DNA from: Oligoflexales bacterium
GTDB taxonomy: Bacteria; Bdellovibrionota_B; Oligoflexia; Oligoflexales; RGVZ01
DNA length: 62,399 nt
Direction of reading: 5' to 3'
Assembly: GCA_947468665.1 (NCBI GenBank)
Contig: CANILH010000001.1
Coordinates: forward strand, 87,683 to 150,081
Part shown: piece by piece, positions 1 through 8,703 of the stretch
Layout of the letters: each line of letters begins with the position of its first letter
How positions within the stretch are numbered: position 1 is the stretch's first letter
Translations under genes and position numbers: made by a program
The notes under the pieces: model-generated
The model's database searches: none
Told to the model about the DNA's origin: nothing
What the model saw: only the letters and a program-made list of their open reading frames with translations

Positions 1-24
1 AATAGATACCCCCATGGAGGTTGT

Positions 25-531
25 ATGAATCGGGTAAAACAGCTTGCCGCTCTGGCGCTTCTGATGATTTCTCTCGGCAGCCATGCGCTCGCGAAGGGGC
101 AGGTCGATGACGTTAACTCAAAGGTGTTTGTGCTTCGGGGACCGACTAAACCTGCGCCGGTAATAACGTTAAAGGAAGCTACGAAACAAAAAAAGGAATT
201 CATGAGAATGCCCGACCTCGGCGGTGATGAGTCGCGGAGTGCCACCGTTCATTCAAGCGAGATTGGCAATGAGGGCTTTGACGGTCAGAGATCGTCTCAT
301 GTCGCTGGAATGAAATCAAAGGACGGCAAGTCAAAATCGACACTTCGCGCAGCACTCTCGTCATCGGAGTCAAGGCTGCCTAAAGCAATGCACTTTGGCA
401 CGGTGAAAATATCCGGTACCCTGAGGTTACCACGGGTCAAATTTGCCCGCGTTGGGGTGGCTATGGACGTTCGAGATGAGATGCCGTCGCTTGACTTTAC
501 TCAAAAATCCCTCAAAGATAGTGGTTTCTAA
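25..531 (+). CDS. Secreted protein of unknown function
   Basis: A 168-residue protein that I do not recognise. Residues 1-23 look like a Sec signal peptide: a basic start, a core rich in Ala, Leu and Ile, and an ALA-K cleavage site. The mature part is polar, rich in Ser, Lys and Arg, and has no cysteine and no further hydrophobic stretch, so it is probably a soluble exported protein. GGAGG at 16-20 stands just before the ATG and supports this start. The PAP2 gene follows 18 bases after the stop, so the two may be cotranscribed. The link to PAP2 is inference only. Confidence 0.75.
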   Translation: MNRVKQLAALALLMISLGSHALAKGQVDDVNSKVFVLRGPTKPAPVITLKEATKQKKEFMRMPDLGGDESRSATVHSSEIGNEGFDGQRSSHVAGMKSKDGKSKSTLRAALSSSESRLPKAMHFGTVKISGTLRLPRVKFARVGVAMDVRDEMPSLDFTQKSLKDSGF

Positions 532-549
532 GTTTCATTCAAGGGTGTT

Positions 550-1134
550 ATGAATCAGGTTGAAGAAACTCTTTTTCGTGAAGTGAATTCCCTGGCCGGA
601 CAGTCGGCTGCGGTGGATCTCGTGATGCTAGCCCTGAGCGACCACAGACTATGGATCCTCGTTGGCGTCATATTTTTATTATTCGCTTTGAGAACCAAAA
701 ACAGCGCATATCTTAGCCTTTTCTTCGCCGCTATAATCGCGCTTGGGATAGCTGACGTTATTTCCTTTGAGGTGGTAAAGCCAGTCGTCGCGAGGGAGCG
801 TCCGTGTTGGATTTTAGCAAATGTTAAACTCGTTAAGGGTTATTGTGGAGGCAGCTATGGATTTACATCAAATCACGCGGCCAACGCGTTTGCGGTATGG
901 ATGATCACCAGCAAAGCGTTTGGAAAAAAGTCGCGGCTATCATTATTGGTGTTGACCCTGGCAACTGCTATTTCAATCAGCCGTGTTTATCTGGGGGTCC
1001 ATTTTTGGGGCGATATTCTTGGCGGCGCGATTCTCGGTATGATGGTTGGCTGGAGTGCCTGGGCCATCGGTTTAAAACGACTCGCCGATAATATAACGCG
1101 ACTTATTCTCGGCCGGTTTCACTCACCAGGATAG
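550..1134 (+). CDS. PAP2-family membrane phosphatase
   Basis: A 194-residue integral membrane phosphatase of the PAP2 (type 2 phosphatidic acid phosphatase) superfamily. Such enzymes dephosphorylate lipid phosphates such as undecaprenyl pyrophosphate or phosphatidate. All three signature motifs are visible: K77-(6)-R84-P85, a variant second motif T106-S-N-H109 in place of PSGH, and S144-R145-(5)-H151-(3)-D155. H109 and H151 would be the catalytic histidines. Several hydrophobic segments surround these motifs. The P-to-T and G-to-N changes in the second motif are unusual but leave the His in place. The substrate cannot be told from sequence. Its end overlaps the convergent fadJ end by 16 bases. 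Confidence 0.88.
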   Translation: MNQVEETLFREVNSLAGQSAAVDLVMLALSDHRLWILVGVIFLLFALRTKNSAYLSLFFAAIIALGIADVISFEVVKPVVARERPCWILANVKLVKGYCGGSYGFTSNHAANAFAVWMITSKAFGKKSRLSLLVLTLATAISISRVYLGVHFWGDILGGAILGMMVGWSAWAIGLKRLADNITRLILGRFHSPG

Positions 1135-3251
1135 TAACGTCCACCGGCCTCGGCTAACTTGACCAAGCTCGCTGCTGGGGTGAATCTCGATCCATATTGA
1201 CTCTCAAGGGCGCGCATACGCTTGACGATCTCCATCGGGCCGACCATATCAATGTACTTAAATGGACCGCCAAGAAATGGTGGGAACCCAACCCCAAATA
1301 CACTGCCAATGTCGCCCTCAAACGGACTCGGCAGAACCTTGTCGTCCAGGCAGTAGATCGACTCGTTGATATAGCCCAGTACACAACGGTCCACCAGAAT
1401 GTCTTTCGCGAGGCCGCGAGTTGGACGGACATTGATCAACGAGTAAATCCCCTCGTCGACGTGACCGCGTTTACCATCGGTATAGGTATAAAACCCTTTA
1501 CCGTTTTTGCGCCCAAGCCTGCCACTATCAGAGACCGCCTTAAATTGAGGGGGAGTCTTAAAGCGCGCTGGCCATGCCGCTTCCATGGTTTTAAGAACGT
1601 GCATGCCAATATCAAGCCCAACCTCATCTATGAGGGTTATGGGGCCAACCGGCCAGCCAAAACCCGTGAGAGCGTCGTCCATATAATCAATGGCCACGCC
1701 CTCGGCCAGCATAATGGAGGCTTCGGCAAGATAAAATGCGAGAGCCCGATTGACGTAAAATCCGGGGCTGTCTTTAACGACTATAATGGTCTTTCCCATC
1801 TGAGACCCAAGTTCGACGATTCGTGCTACGACCCAGGGAGCGGTGTTCTCAGCTACAACCACTTCCAAAAGAGGCATTTTCTCAACTGGGGAAAAAAAAT
1901 GCATGCCGATAACCCGCTCCGGGTTAGCCGACTTTGCGGCGATATCTTTTAATGGCAAAGCAGAGGTGTTAGACGCGAAAACCCAGTCTTTTTGGCAATT
2001 AGTCTCGAGACTGGCGAGTATTTTCTGCTTTAACCCGATGTCTTCGAAAACCGACTCAATGACGACGTCAAGCTTGCCAAAACCTGTTGGGGAGAGTTGC
2101 GGAGAAATTTGGGCAACCTTACTGTCCGCTTCAAATGCCTTGAGGCGACGGCGCTTGACCTTCTTGAAAAAGAACTCTCGAGCGCTCCTCATGAGCCTGG
2201 CGAGAGAATCCTTATTGGGGTCGCTGACCGCGACCCGTATGCCGCGATCGGCGCAAACAGTGGTAATCCCGCCTCCCATGAATCCGCCACCGATAACCCC
2301 CACACTCGCCACTTTGAGATTCCCGCCGAAACGTTCTTTGCCCGCGTCTTTATAAGGGTGTTTTTTTACTGCGTTTGTAGCGTGGAAAAGGTGGACAAGA
2401 GCTTTTGATTCATTTGTCTGGGTCAGCTCGCCGAAGTGTTTCGCCTCAATGGCGAGTCCCTTCTCAAGTGAGGTTTCAAAACCAGAAAACACGGCATCAA
2501 GGGCCTTATAGGATGCCGGATAAAACCCCTTTGTTTTCTCTGTTACGGCATCTTTTGCTTTCGACGCCATAACACGCCGACCAATTAAATTTCCTTCCAG
2601 GGCGACTTGAACCAGGGATTTTTTTATAGATGAACTGGAGCCGCGTCTTTTAACAGCGAGTTTGGCCGCTTCCGAACGAATGAGTCCTGGTGGTACGCAG
2701 GCATCTACAAGGCCCATCTTAAGTGCCTTTAAGCCCTCGATACGTTTTGCAGTAAGGATCATATCCAGGGCAGCGGCGATGCCGATCAGCCGCGGAAGAC
2801 GCTGTGTCCCCCCGGCTCCTGGGATCAGACCTAGTTGAATCTCAGGAAGGCCCAATTTTGTTTTTTCGTCCGTCGTAGCCACCCGCCAACTGCAAGCCAG
2901 CGCGAGTTCAAGGCCTCCGCCAAGACAAGCTCCGTTAATCGCCGCGACGGTGGGCTTGCCCAGTCGGTGTATTTTTTGAAAAATATCCTGCATCGCTTTA
3001 GCGCCGTTCTCGGCGTCTTTGGCGTTTTTAAAGCTCGAGATATCATCGATATCGGCACCAGCGATAAATTGATCTTTTTTGCCGCTGATAAAAACGACAC
3101 CATTCACGCCGCTATCGTTAGATAAAGTGTCGATAAGCGCATCTAGTTCCCGAAGAACTGGTGCGGCAAGAGTATTGGCGTCTTTATCCTGACGATTAAA
3201 AGTGACAAACGTAACGCCATTTTCGCTTGTGGTAGAAAAGTACTGACTCAT
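1119..3251 (-). CDS. fadJ: Fatty acid oxidation alpha subunit (enoyl-CoA hydratase / 3-hydroxyacyl-CoA dehydrogenase)
   Basis: A 710-residue bifunctional beta-oxidation enzyme, close to the usual FadJ length. It hydrates enoyl-CoA and then oxidises the L-3-hydroxyacyl-CoA with NAD. The crotonase domain fills roughly residues 1-190, with the oxyanion-hole segment IAGAD at 63-67 and the two catalytic glutamates E115 (GGGLEL) and E137 (LPEIQLG). A Rossmann NAD motif, VIGGGFMGGG, opens the dehydrogenase half near residue 315. HFFSPVEKMPLLEVV carries the catalytic His, and a C-terminal 3HCDH domain follows. The gene lies 15 bases downstream of the thiolase gene, giving the standard fadI-fadJ pair of the trifunctional complex. 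FadB is an alternative name, but the FadI-type partner favours FadJ. Confidence 0.95.
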   Translation of the reverse strand: MSQYFSTTSENGVTFVTFNRQDKDANTLAAPVLRELDALIDTLSNDSGVNGVVFISGKKDQFIAGADIDDISSFKNAKDAENGAKAMQDIFQKIHRLGKPTVAAINGACLGGGLELALACSWRVATTDEKTKLGLPEIQLGLIPGAGGTQRLPRLIGIAAALDMILTAKRIEGLKALKMGLVDACVPPGLIRSEAAKLAVKRRGSSSSIKKSLVQVALEGNLIGRRVMASKAKDAVTEKTKGFYPASYKALDAVFSGFETSLEKGLAIEAKHFGELTQTNESKALVHLFHATNAVKKHPYKDAGKERFGGNLKVASVGVIGGGFMGGGITTVCADRGIRVAVSDPNKDSLARLMRSAREFFFKKVKRRRLKAFEADSKVAQISPQLSPTGFGKLDVVIESVFEDIGLKQKILASLETNCQKDWVFASNTSALPLKDIAAKSANPERVIGMHFFSPVEKMPLLEVVVAENTAPWVVARIVELGSQMGKTIIVVKDSPGFYVNRALAFYLAEASIMLAEGVAIDYMDDALTGFGWPVGPITLIDEVGLDIGMHVLKTMEAAWPARFKTPPQFKAVSDSGRLGRKNGKGFYTYTDGKRGHVDEGIYSLINVRPTRGLAKDILVDRCVLGYINESIYCLDDKVLPSPFEGDIGSVFGVGFPPFLGGPFKYIDMVGPMEIVKRMRALESQYGSRFTPAASLVKLAEAGGRYYPGE

Positions 3252-3266
3252 TTCACGGACTCCTGT

Positions 3267-4592
3267 TTAGCCTATTCGCTCAAGAAGCATCGCACCGGCA
3301 ATGCCGCCCTGCGCGCAGATCGCGATAACTCCGAGGTTTTTATTTGTTCTGATCAATGTGTTGCTTAACGAGGTGACAAGACGCGCGCCCGTGGCTCCAA
3401 ATGGATGACCAATGGCAAGGGCGCCACCGTTTACGTTGAGCTTTTCCTCAGGTATGAGACCAAAAGCTTTGCCTTCCCCGAAGTATTCCTCGCAGAATTT
3501 CGCCGAGTCCATGGATTTTATACAGCTCAGAACCTGCGCGGCGAAAGCCTCATGGATCTCAAACAGGTCAATGTCCTTTAAGGTAAGGCCATTACGCTTT
3601 AAAAGCATCGGAATCGCGATAGCCGGGCCAATCAAAAGTTGATCATGTGGATTCACGCCGACAAACATTACGTCACGGACAAGTGTCTTAGCTTTAAGAC
3701 CGAGGGACTTGGCGAATCCCTCGTCAGCGATTAAACACACAGCCGCGCCATCTGTCAGGGCCGAGGAGTTGCCTGCGGTGATGGTCCCATATTTTTTATC
3801 AAAAGCTGGGCGAAGTTTGGCCAGTGCCTCAAGACTTGTGTCTCCACGAATGAGATTGTCTTTATCGACGCAGACTTGAAATTTCGGGGGAGCCCATACA
3901 GGTACAATTTCCTCTGCGAATACACCGGACCCCTCGGCTTTAGCCGCTTTGTGGTGGGACGCTACGGAAAATTTGTCCTGGTCTTCTCTGAGGATATCGT
4001 TTTTCTTGGCCATAATTTCTGAGTGCTCACCCATCGATAGGCCTGTCATGGGCTCACTGATACTCGGAGGCCTTGGTAGCCAAGCGCCAGCGGAGAACTC
4101 AGAGAGCATGGCGATCCGGGCAGCCGGAGTCTTGGCCTTATTTAACTTTATAAGAAATTTTCTTGCCTCTTTTGAGTATACGATGGGGAGGTCACTGAGA
4201 CACTCAACTCCGCCCGCGAGGATCACTCGCCCATGACCAGCGAGGATCGTACGGGAGGCATCGGCAATGGTCTGCATGGAGCTTGTACAGGCCCGGTTTA
4301 GCGTATAACCGTGAATATGAACTGGCAGACCAAGGTTAATGATCGCATCGCGAGCCACATTCCCATTTTTTGTTTGCGGCACTACGACCCCGCATGATAT
4401 CTCGTCAATTTCGTCGGCGCTGACGCCAGTTTTTAGAATTAGTCCTGCGACGGCGCGACTATATAATTCGAGGGCATCACAGTCCTCAAAGGAGCTGAAG
4501 GATTTTACGAACGCTGTCCGGGCCCCGTCGATGACCACTGGCCTTCGGTTTCCTCCCTGATTTGCACGCGTATATCTTGTTGTAACCGCCAT
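3267..4592 (-). CDS. fadI: Acetyl-CoA acyltransferase (3-ketoacyl-CoA thiolase)
   Basis: A 441-residue thiolase that cleaves 3-ketoacyl-CoA with CoA in the last step of the beta-oxidation cycle. The nucleophilic Cys is C102 in NRACTSSMQ. The C-terminal His is H396 in GGALAIGHPFGATGAR, and the second active-site Cys is C426 in ICAQGG. Length and layout match FadI (about 436 residues) better than the shorter FadA. AGGAGG seven bases before the ATG fixes the start. It sits between a PilZ gene 23 bases upstream and fadJ 15 bases downstream, so the three are probably one transcript. Confidence 0.95.
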   Translation of the reverse strand: MAVTTRYTRANQGGNRRPVVIDGARTAFVKSFSSFEDCDALELYSRAVAGLILKTGVSADEIDEISCGVVVPQTKNGNVARDAIINLGLPVHIHGYTLNRACTSSMQTIADASRTILAGHGRVILAGGVECLSDLPIVYSKEARKFLIKLNKAKTPAARIAMLSEFSAGAWLPRPPSISEPMTGLSMGEHSEIMAKKNDILREDQDKFSVASHHKAAKAEGSGVFAEEIVPVWAPPKFQVCVDKDNLIRGDTSLEALAKLRPAFDKKYGTITAGNSSALTDGAAVCLIADEGFAKSLGLKAKTLVRDVMFVGVNPHDQLLIGPAIAIPMLLKRNGLTLKDIDLFEIHEAFAAQVLSCIKSMDSAKFCEEYFGEGKAFGLIPEEKLNVNGGALAIGHPFGATGARLVTSLSNTLIRTNKNLGVIAICAQGGIAGAMLLERIG

Positions 4593-4615
4593 TAACTCGC
4601 CTCCTGAATTTTGGG

Positions 4616-4990
4616 TTAAAGAGCCTGCTCCTTGACCCTTTCAATAATTTGACCAAGATATAAGTCACTGGATTTGTCCAGTGACTCAAAGACGCCGCCT
4701 ACCCGCATTTTTTCCGCGTCGAACCATTTTACGAGGACCTTCAACGTAATAGTCTGGGGGGATGAAATCGCGAATGGGGTTAAAGGAATCTGCATCCAGA
4801 AGGAGTCACCAGCCCGGCAGGCGGCCTTTCCAGTAAACTCTATTTTAAATCCCGTGGCACTTATATCAAGTAACACAGCGCTGTGTACACCTAGTGGCCA
4901 CCACTTGCTTCGCCTAAGCTCAACCAGGGCGTGTGACATGATCCGTTCTTGTCGTGATGTCGAGTTTTTGGAGTCCTGGGTGTCCTGCAA
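4616..4990 (-). CDS. PilZ-domain protein
   Basis: A 124-residue protein best explained as a single PilZ domain, the family of small cyclic-di-GMP receptors. Visible features are an Arg-rich N-terminus with an R-x-x-R pair near residues 13-16, the D-I-S-A-T-G motif (DxSxxG), alternating beta-type segments, and a late RVGGVFESL strand typical of the fold. The start chosen is TTG with GAGG seven bases upstream; an internal ATG at 4939 would cut off the Arg motif. It is the first gene of an apparent operon with fadI and fadJ, which suggests a link between c-di-GMP signalling and fatty acid use. Whether c-di-GMP binds is not proven, because the RxxxR spacing is not textbook. Confidence 0.7.
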   Translation of the reverse strand: MQDTQDSKNSTSRQERIMSHALVELRRSKWWPLGVHSAVLLDISATGFKIEFTGKAACRAGDSFWMQIPLTPFAISSPQTITLKVLVKWFDAEKMRVGGVFESLDKSSDLYLGQIIERVKEQAL

Positions 4991-5034
4991 AGATGAAACC
5001 TCGTGTTGAGCCGGCGAAAACCTGGCGCCCCATT

Positions 5035-5062
5035 TTGTATAGGCGTGTAAAAATTGTATAAT
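5035..5062 (+). promoter_or_regulatory. Candidate sigma-70-type promoter for glpD-like gene
   Basis: A perfect TATAAT lies at 5057-5062, with TTGTAT at 5035-5040 spaced 16 bases upstream. The region is AT-rich and sits in the divergent gap between the PilZ gene and the glpD-like gene. The -35 match is poor (three of six), so this rests mainly on the -10. Confidence 0.4.
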
Positions 5063-5094
5063 AAAATAGTCATGGGGGGAATCAGCCCGCTAAA

Positions 5095-6396
5095 ATGTTG
5101 GTAAATTGGTCGTTTCCCCAAAAGGGCATGGATTGTTTAATGGTGGTAAAAAACGAAAGTGTGATTCATGGCCGGTACCGTGTGGTTATCCTCGGAGGAG
5201 GAATTCACGGCGTTGGAGTTGCGCATGATTTAGCGTCAAGAGGTTGGTGCGACGTATTGGTTGTTGAGAAGTCAGTACTTGGCGGCGGCACAAGTTCAAA
5301 AAGCACGAAACTTATACATGGCGGACTGCGGTACCTTCAGCACCCAAGAGACTTTCCCCTGGTAGCTGAGGGCCTTGAGGAGCGGGCTCTCCTTACAAAA
5401 CTCGCGCCGGATATTGTAAAGCCCCTGCCCTTCATTTTTCCTGTCATGAAAAAAGGGGGCATGCCCCGTTTCATGATCAAAATCGGCTTATGGCTTTATG
5501 ATGCATTGTCATATGGGAGGTCCCTGGGTAAACACTCATGGCTCTCTTTGGATGACGCGCTAAAGGAGGCTCCGATATTGGACAAAGCAGTCTTTAAGGG
5601 GTTTTATAAGTTCTTTGATGGGCAAACCGATGACCTCGCACTCGTCCGGCGGGTGGCGAAGTCAGCCTCTCAGCTCGGCGCGACGATAGTAGAGCACGCC
5701 AGTGCCCGGCACCTGTCTCATGATCAAAATGGCTGGCAGGTTAGTATTGATGTAGGGGGAGTGACGAAAGTCGTTACCGCCAAATATGTTGTAAATGCCT
5801 TAGGTCCCTGGGCTCATGAATTCTTTGAGGGGTCAGGGATAAAACCAAAGGTTGAGGGGATTAATAATCAGGGAACGCACCTACTGTTGCGTGACCTCGG
5901 CCTGAAGTCAGGTCTATTTCTTCAATCTCCTGATGATGGAAGAATATTTTTCGTGTTGCCGTGGCTTGGCTATACCTTGATTGGCACAACCGAGGACATT
6001 TATACGGGCCGCGCCGATGACTGCCAACCAGAGGCCAAACAGGTGGAGTATTTGCTCGAGAGGTGTAATCGATTTTTATCGGTGAAATTGCGCGCCGAGG
6101 ATGTTATCAAGACGTTCGCGGGGATGCGTTGGCTTGCTCGTGACGTTGGAAGCGACATCTCCGATACGTCTCGAACTCATTTAGTCACCGAGCACAAGAT
6201 AGGTACAGATATTCTCTATACAATTTACGGCGGCAAACTGACCGCCTATCGTGCGCTAGCTGAGGAAATCGCCTCTAAAATTACCAAGAGCTTTGGCGAT
6301 GAATCGCCGTCAAAAACACATCTTCCGGAGGCGTGGGCTAAGGAAGACTCATTGCCTGAGGAGTTCCGGTTGCCGGAAAGATTTTCCAGGATTTAA
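5095..6396 (+). CDS. glpD: FAD-dependent glycerol-3-phosphate dehydrogenase-like protein, short C-terminus
   Basis: A 433-residue FAD oxidoreductase of the GlpD/DAO type, expected to oxidise glycerol-3-phosphate to dihydroxyacetone phosphate at the inner membrane. The Rossmann motif VVILGGGIHGVG is at about 30-42. The family block GGGTSSKSTKLIHGGLRYL follows, as does FAGMRWLARD, and YGGKLTAYRALAE lies near the end. E. coli GlpD has about 501 residues. This protein stops soon after the GGKLTAYR block and so lacks the helical C-terminal (DAO_C) domain. No clear frameshift is visible, since the next gene begins at once in another frame. The start is uncertain: ATG at 5095 is the longest, while 5128 and 5140 are alternatives and none has a strong ribosome site. 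The substrate could differ from glycerol-3-phosphate. Confidence 0.85.
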   Translation: MLVNWSFPQKGMDCLMVVKNESVIHGRYRVVILGGGIHGVGVAHDLASRGWCDVLVVEKSVLGGGTSSKSTKLIHGGLRYLQHPRDFPLVAEGLEERALLTKLAPDIVKPLPFIFPVMKKGGMPRFMIKIGLWLYDALSYGRSLGKHSWLSLDDALKEAPILDKAVFKGFYKFFDGQTDDLALVRRVAKSASQLGATIVEHASARHLSHDQNGWQVSIDVGGVTKVVTAKYVVNALGPWAHEFFEGSGIKPKVEGINNQGTHLLLRDLGLKSGLFLQSPDDGRIFFVLPWLGYTLIGTTEDIYTGRADDCQPEAKQVEYLLERCNRFLSVKLRAEDVIKTFAGMRWLARDVGSDISDTSRTHLVTEHKIGTDILYTIYGGKLTAYRALAEEIASKITKSFGDESPSKTHLPEAWAKEDSLPEEFRLPERFSRI

Positions 6397-6421
6397 ACCA
6401 ACAAACAAATCAGGGCCAGGT

Positions 6422-7255
6422 GTGATCAAAAAAAATCCGCAAAAACCCAAAAAAATAAAACCAAAAAGACCGGTTTCCAAAGTATTGCATAGCGTCAGGC
6501 AGGTGTTGAAAATCTCACACATCGCCGAGGATGAGGCCGTCTGGCAATGGGGTGAGGCGAGCCTTGAGGCTCTGCCGGCGCGCTTTGACCTTGGTGTTTG
6601 GAACATCTGGAAGGGGTCAGGAGGCGAGGGTTTTCTGTGTGAGTACAAGCGCATTATTAAGGATCGGCATCTGCTTTTATTTCAAGAAGCCTTGCTTACT
6701 TTAAAAGGTTTGGGGAGTTTCGTCCCAAGTGGATACGCGGCCCATCATGGGGCGACTTATCGGCGTAAAGACGGACTAAGAGAGGGCGTCATGACTGTCT
6801 CTTCAGCCCGGACAAAAGACCCGGCACAAAGAATACTGTGTCTGATCCCGGAGCCGCTTCTTAAGACCACCAAAGCAACACTTGTAACGATGTATAAAAT
6901 AGACGGCCAAAAAAACGCTCTATGTGTCGTGAATACGCACGCCACGCTTTTTAGAAGTCCGGGGGCGGCAGCGCGCGAACTTGAGCAGGTCATAGACCAG
7001 ATTGCTGGACACGAGGGCCCGATTCTGTACGCAGGTGACTTCAACACGTTTTCAAAGGTATATATAGAGGCCGTAGACAGGGTCTTGTCATCTATAGGTT
7101 TGAAACGAGTCGTGCTCGAGGGCGACCCGCGTTCCGCAATCACCGCCCTTGATCAGGTCTATGTTCGGGGCATTGTGATCAAAGACGCCAGAATAGATAC
7201 GACATTTACCCATTCTGATCATTTTCCGATTATGGCAAGTGTGGAAATCGCCTGA
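6422..7255 (+). CDS. Endonuclease/exonuclease/phosphatase-family hydrolase
   Basis: A protein of 277 residues if it starts at the GTG at 6422; the same frame is open further back into glpD. It belongs to the EEP superfamily of metal-dependent phosphohydrolases and nucleases. The motifs appear in order: GVWNIWKG with the metal-binding Asn near residue 61, LLFQEALL with the metal Glu near 89, ILYAGDFNTF, LDQVYVRG, and THSDHFPIM at the end. The N-terminus before the domain is very Lys/Pro-rich, about 25 residues. No signal peptide is seen, so it is probably cytoplasmic. Substrate (DNA, phosphoinositide-like or other) cannot be assigned. It follows glpD by 25 bases and may be cotranscribed. Confidence 0.8.
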   Translation: MIKKNPQKPKKIKPKRPVSKVLHSVRQVLKISHIAEDEAVWQWGEASLEALPARFDLGVWNIWKGSGGEGFLCEYKRIIKDRHLLLFQEALLTLKGLGSFVPSGYAAHHGATYRRKDGLREGVMTVSSARTKDPAQRILCLIPEPLLKTTKATLVTMYKIDGQKNALCVVNTHATLFRSPGAAARELEQVIDQIAGHEGPILYAGDFNTFSKVYIEAVDRVLSSIGLKRVVLEGDPRSAITALDQVYVRGIVIKDARIDTTFTHSDHFPIMASVEIA

Positions 7256-7278
7256 GATTAAGTCAGCCGAGATAGCTC

Positions 7279-8445
7279 TTAAAAAGCTGTGCCGAGACCA
7301 AAGGACACCTTGTCGCCGCTTGAGCCAAAGCCCTGACGGGACTCAGCGGTGACGTTATACTCAAAGCGGTCTTTTTTAACTATCCATTCACCCTTGTATT
7401 TTTTCTCAAGATTCGCGTAAAAAATATTTACGCGGGGCAAAGAAGAATCACCCAGGATATTCAGCGCCGCTGTCTGGGTCGCCTGCATTTTATGGTTATA
7501 TTTCCTGGCGATGGACATCTCGCCATAAAGTGGGGCCTTTAATTCAGTGGTCACGCGATCTTGGGCTGATTTACCACCGGCGATAAATTGCGTCGTTATA
7601 AAACCATCGGCCTGAGTCATGGTTATACGGGCCCCCGGAAGCGAACCCTGACCAACCTGATCGCTGACAGCGGCCTCTTGGTCGGCAGCGTCGACTTTCA
7701 CATCCATTTTCATGGAGGGAGTTTTACTCCAGACACTCGTGTTTTGAGCGAGAGCATCATCGAAAGCTGGGTCATCAGGAAACACCTTCCGGTTCTCATG
7801 ACTATCTAAGCGGTCGATGGTGTAAATGACTTTAGCTGGTCTGGCGAACCCAGAATCCATATCGGAAAGGCTGCCAAGACTCGCTACAGGTACAGCGTTT
7901 TCCGCAGGTAAAATATCCGCCTCAACCAGTCCGTAACGAATGTCGGGAGTCGCGTTCGATTTTGCCTTTAGACTGTCAGGACTTGCGAGGTCTAATTTAA
8001 AAACAAGCCCATTTTTAAAGCGGTTAAAAATCGGAAACGCCTCTTTAAATCTAACCTCAGTCGCTTTACGCGATTGTTGAGATAAAGTGACGCGAAGCTG
8101 GTCCGTATCGCCGCGGGGCCCCGGAGAGTCAGGATCAACAGCTAAAGTAGAGAGGCGCGTCATCCATTTTGCCTTGGCAAGCTCAGGAGCGCTGGAGGCG
8201 ACCTTGTAAGTTGCAAGGTTACTGCCGGCTTGGCGTTGGGTTACTGTAACGGCGAGTAAATTTAGTTTCGCGGCTAATACGTCGCTAAGGTCAGTAGCTT
8301 GAAGGAAGTTTCCCTTGGCACCACTTTGGAGATCTTCTTTTGAGTAGCGGACAGTTTTCAACTCACCAGCAAATGATGTTGAGCAGACGGAGTAGGCCAC
8401 AGTAACTGCCAGAAGACTCAGGAATTTTGAGGGTTTAATTGTCAC
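7279..8445 (-). CDS. Secreted protein of unknown function
   Basis: A 388-residue exported protein that I do not recognise. The frame is open to 8526, but the GTG at 8445 is preferred: GAGG lies five bases upstream, and this start yields a clean signal peptide (TIKPSKF, a hydrophobic core, then STSFAG with cleavage near residue 27). The mature protein is rich in Asp, Lys, Ala and Ser, with repeated short beta-like segments and a late KYKGEWIVKKDRFEYNVT stretch. It ends in a Gly-rich GLGTAF. The Gly/aromatic C-terminus hints at an envelope location, but no barrel can be claimed. It converges with the EEP gene and diverges from ileS. Confidence 0.7.
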   Translation of the reverse strand: MTIKPSKFLSLLAVTVAYSVCSTSFAGELKTVRYSKEDLQSGAKGNFLQATDLSDVLAAKLNLLAVTVTQRQAGSNLATYKVASSAPELAKAKWMTRLSTLAVDPDSPGPRGDTDQLRVTLSQQSRKATEVRFKEAFPIFNRFKNGLVFKLDLASPDSLKAKSNATPDIRYGLVEADILPAENAVPVASLGSLSDMDSGFARPAKVIYTIDRLDSHENRKVFPDDPAFDDALAQNTSVWSKTPSMKMDVKVDAADQEAAVSDQVGQGSLPGARITMTQADGFITTQFIAGGKSAQDRVTTELKAPLYGEMSIARKYNHKMQATQTAALNILGDSSLPRVNIFYANLEKKYKGEWIVKKDRFEYNVTAESRQGFGSSGDKVSFGLGTAF

Positions 8446-8622
8446 GTGTCCTCGAAGGTGAGCGGGAGCTGGCGATGGAAAATCCACCACCCCTACAATG
8501 AATGATGCAAAGACAAGGCCAGCCACCAGGGTGGACTAACTAAATGATTTTATGTTCTTTTTGGCTCCCAGATGGGGGACTCGGGTGTCTAAAATCCTGA
8601 CACTCGCCGCTTGCCTCTAACC

Positions 8623-8667
8623 CCCCAAAAACGTTATGGTTGGGGCCTTACAATGCTATGACCCCAA
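8623..8667 (+). promoter_or_regulatory. Candidate alternative stem-loops upstream of ileS
   Basis: TTGGGG at 8640-8645 can pair either with CCCCAA at 8623-8628 upstream or with CCCCAA at 8662-8667 downstream. The two six-base-pair hairpins exclude each other. A TACAAT resembling a -10 box lies inside the second loop (8649-8654), so the element could equally be promoter DNA. It is 36 bases before the ileS ATG. No T-box features (specifier loop, conserved TGGN bulge) were found. Confidence 0.3.
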
Positions 8668-8703
8668 AACGGCAGTAACATCCGGTAATATAAGGTAAAA
8701 ATC

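Noticed and set aside
1197..1952. Long open frame antisense to fadJ
   Set aside because: It lies wholly inside fadJ on the other strand, has no ribosome site and no recognisable domain; codon-use shadow.
8527..8703. T-box leader for ileS
   Set aside because: I looked for the specifier loop and the conserved TGGN antiterminator bulge and found neither; only simple alternative hairpins remain.
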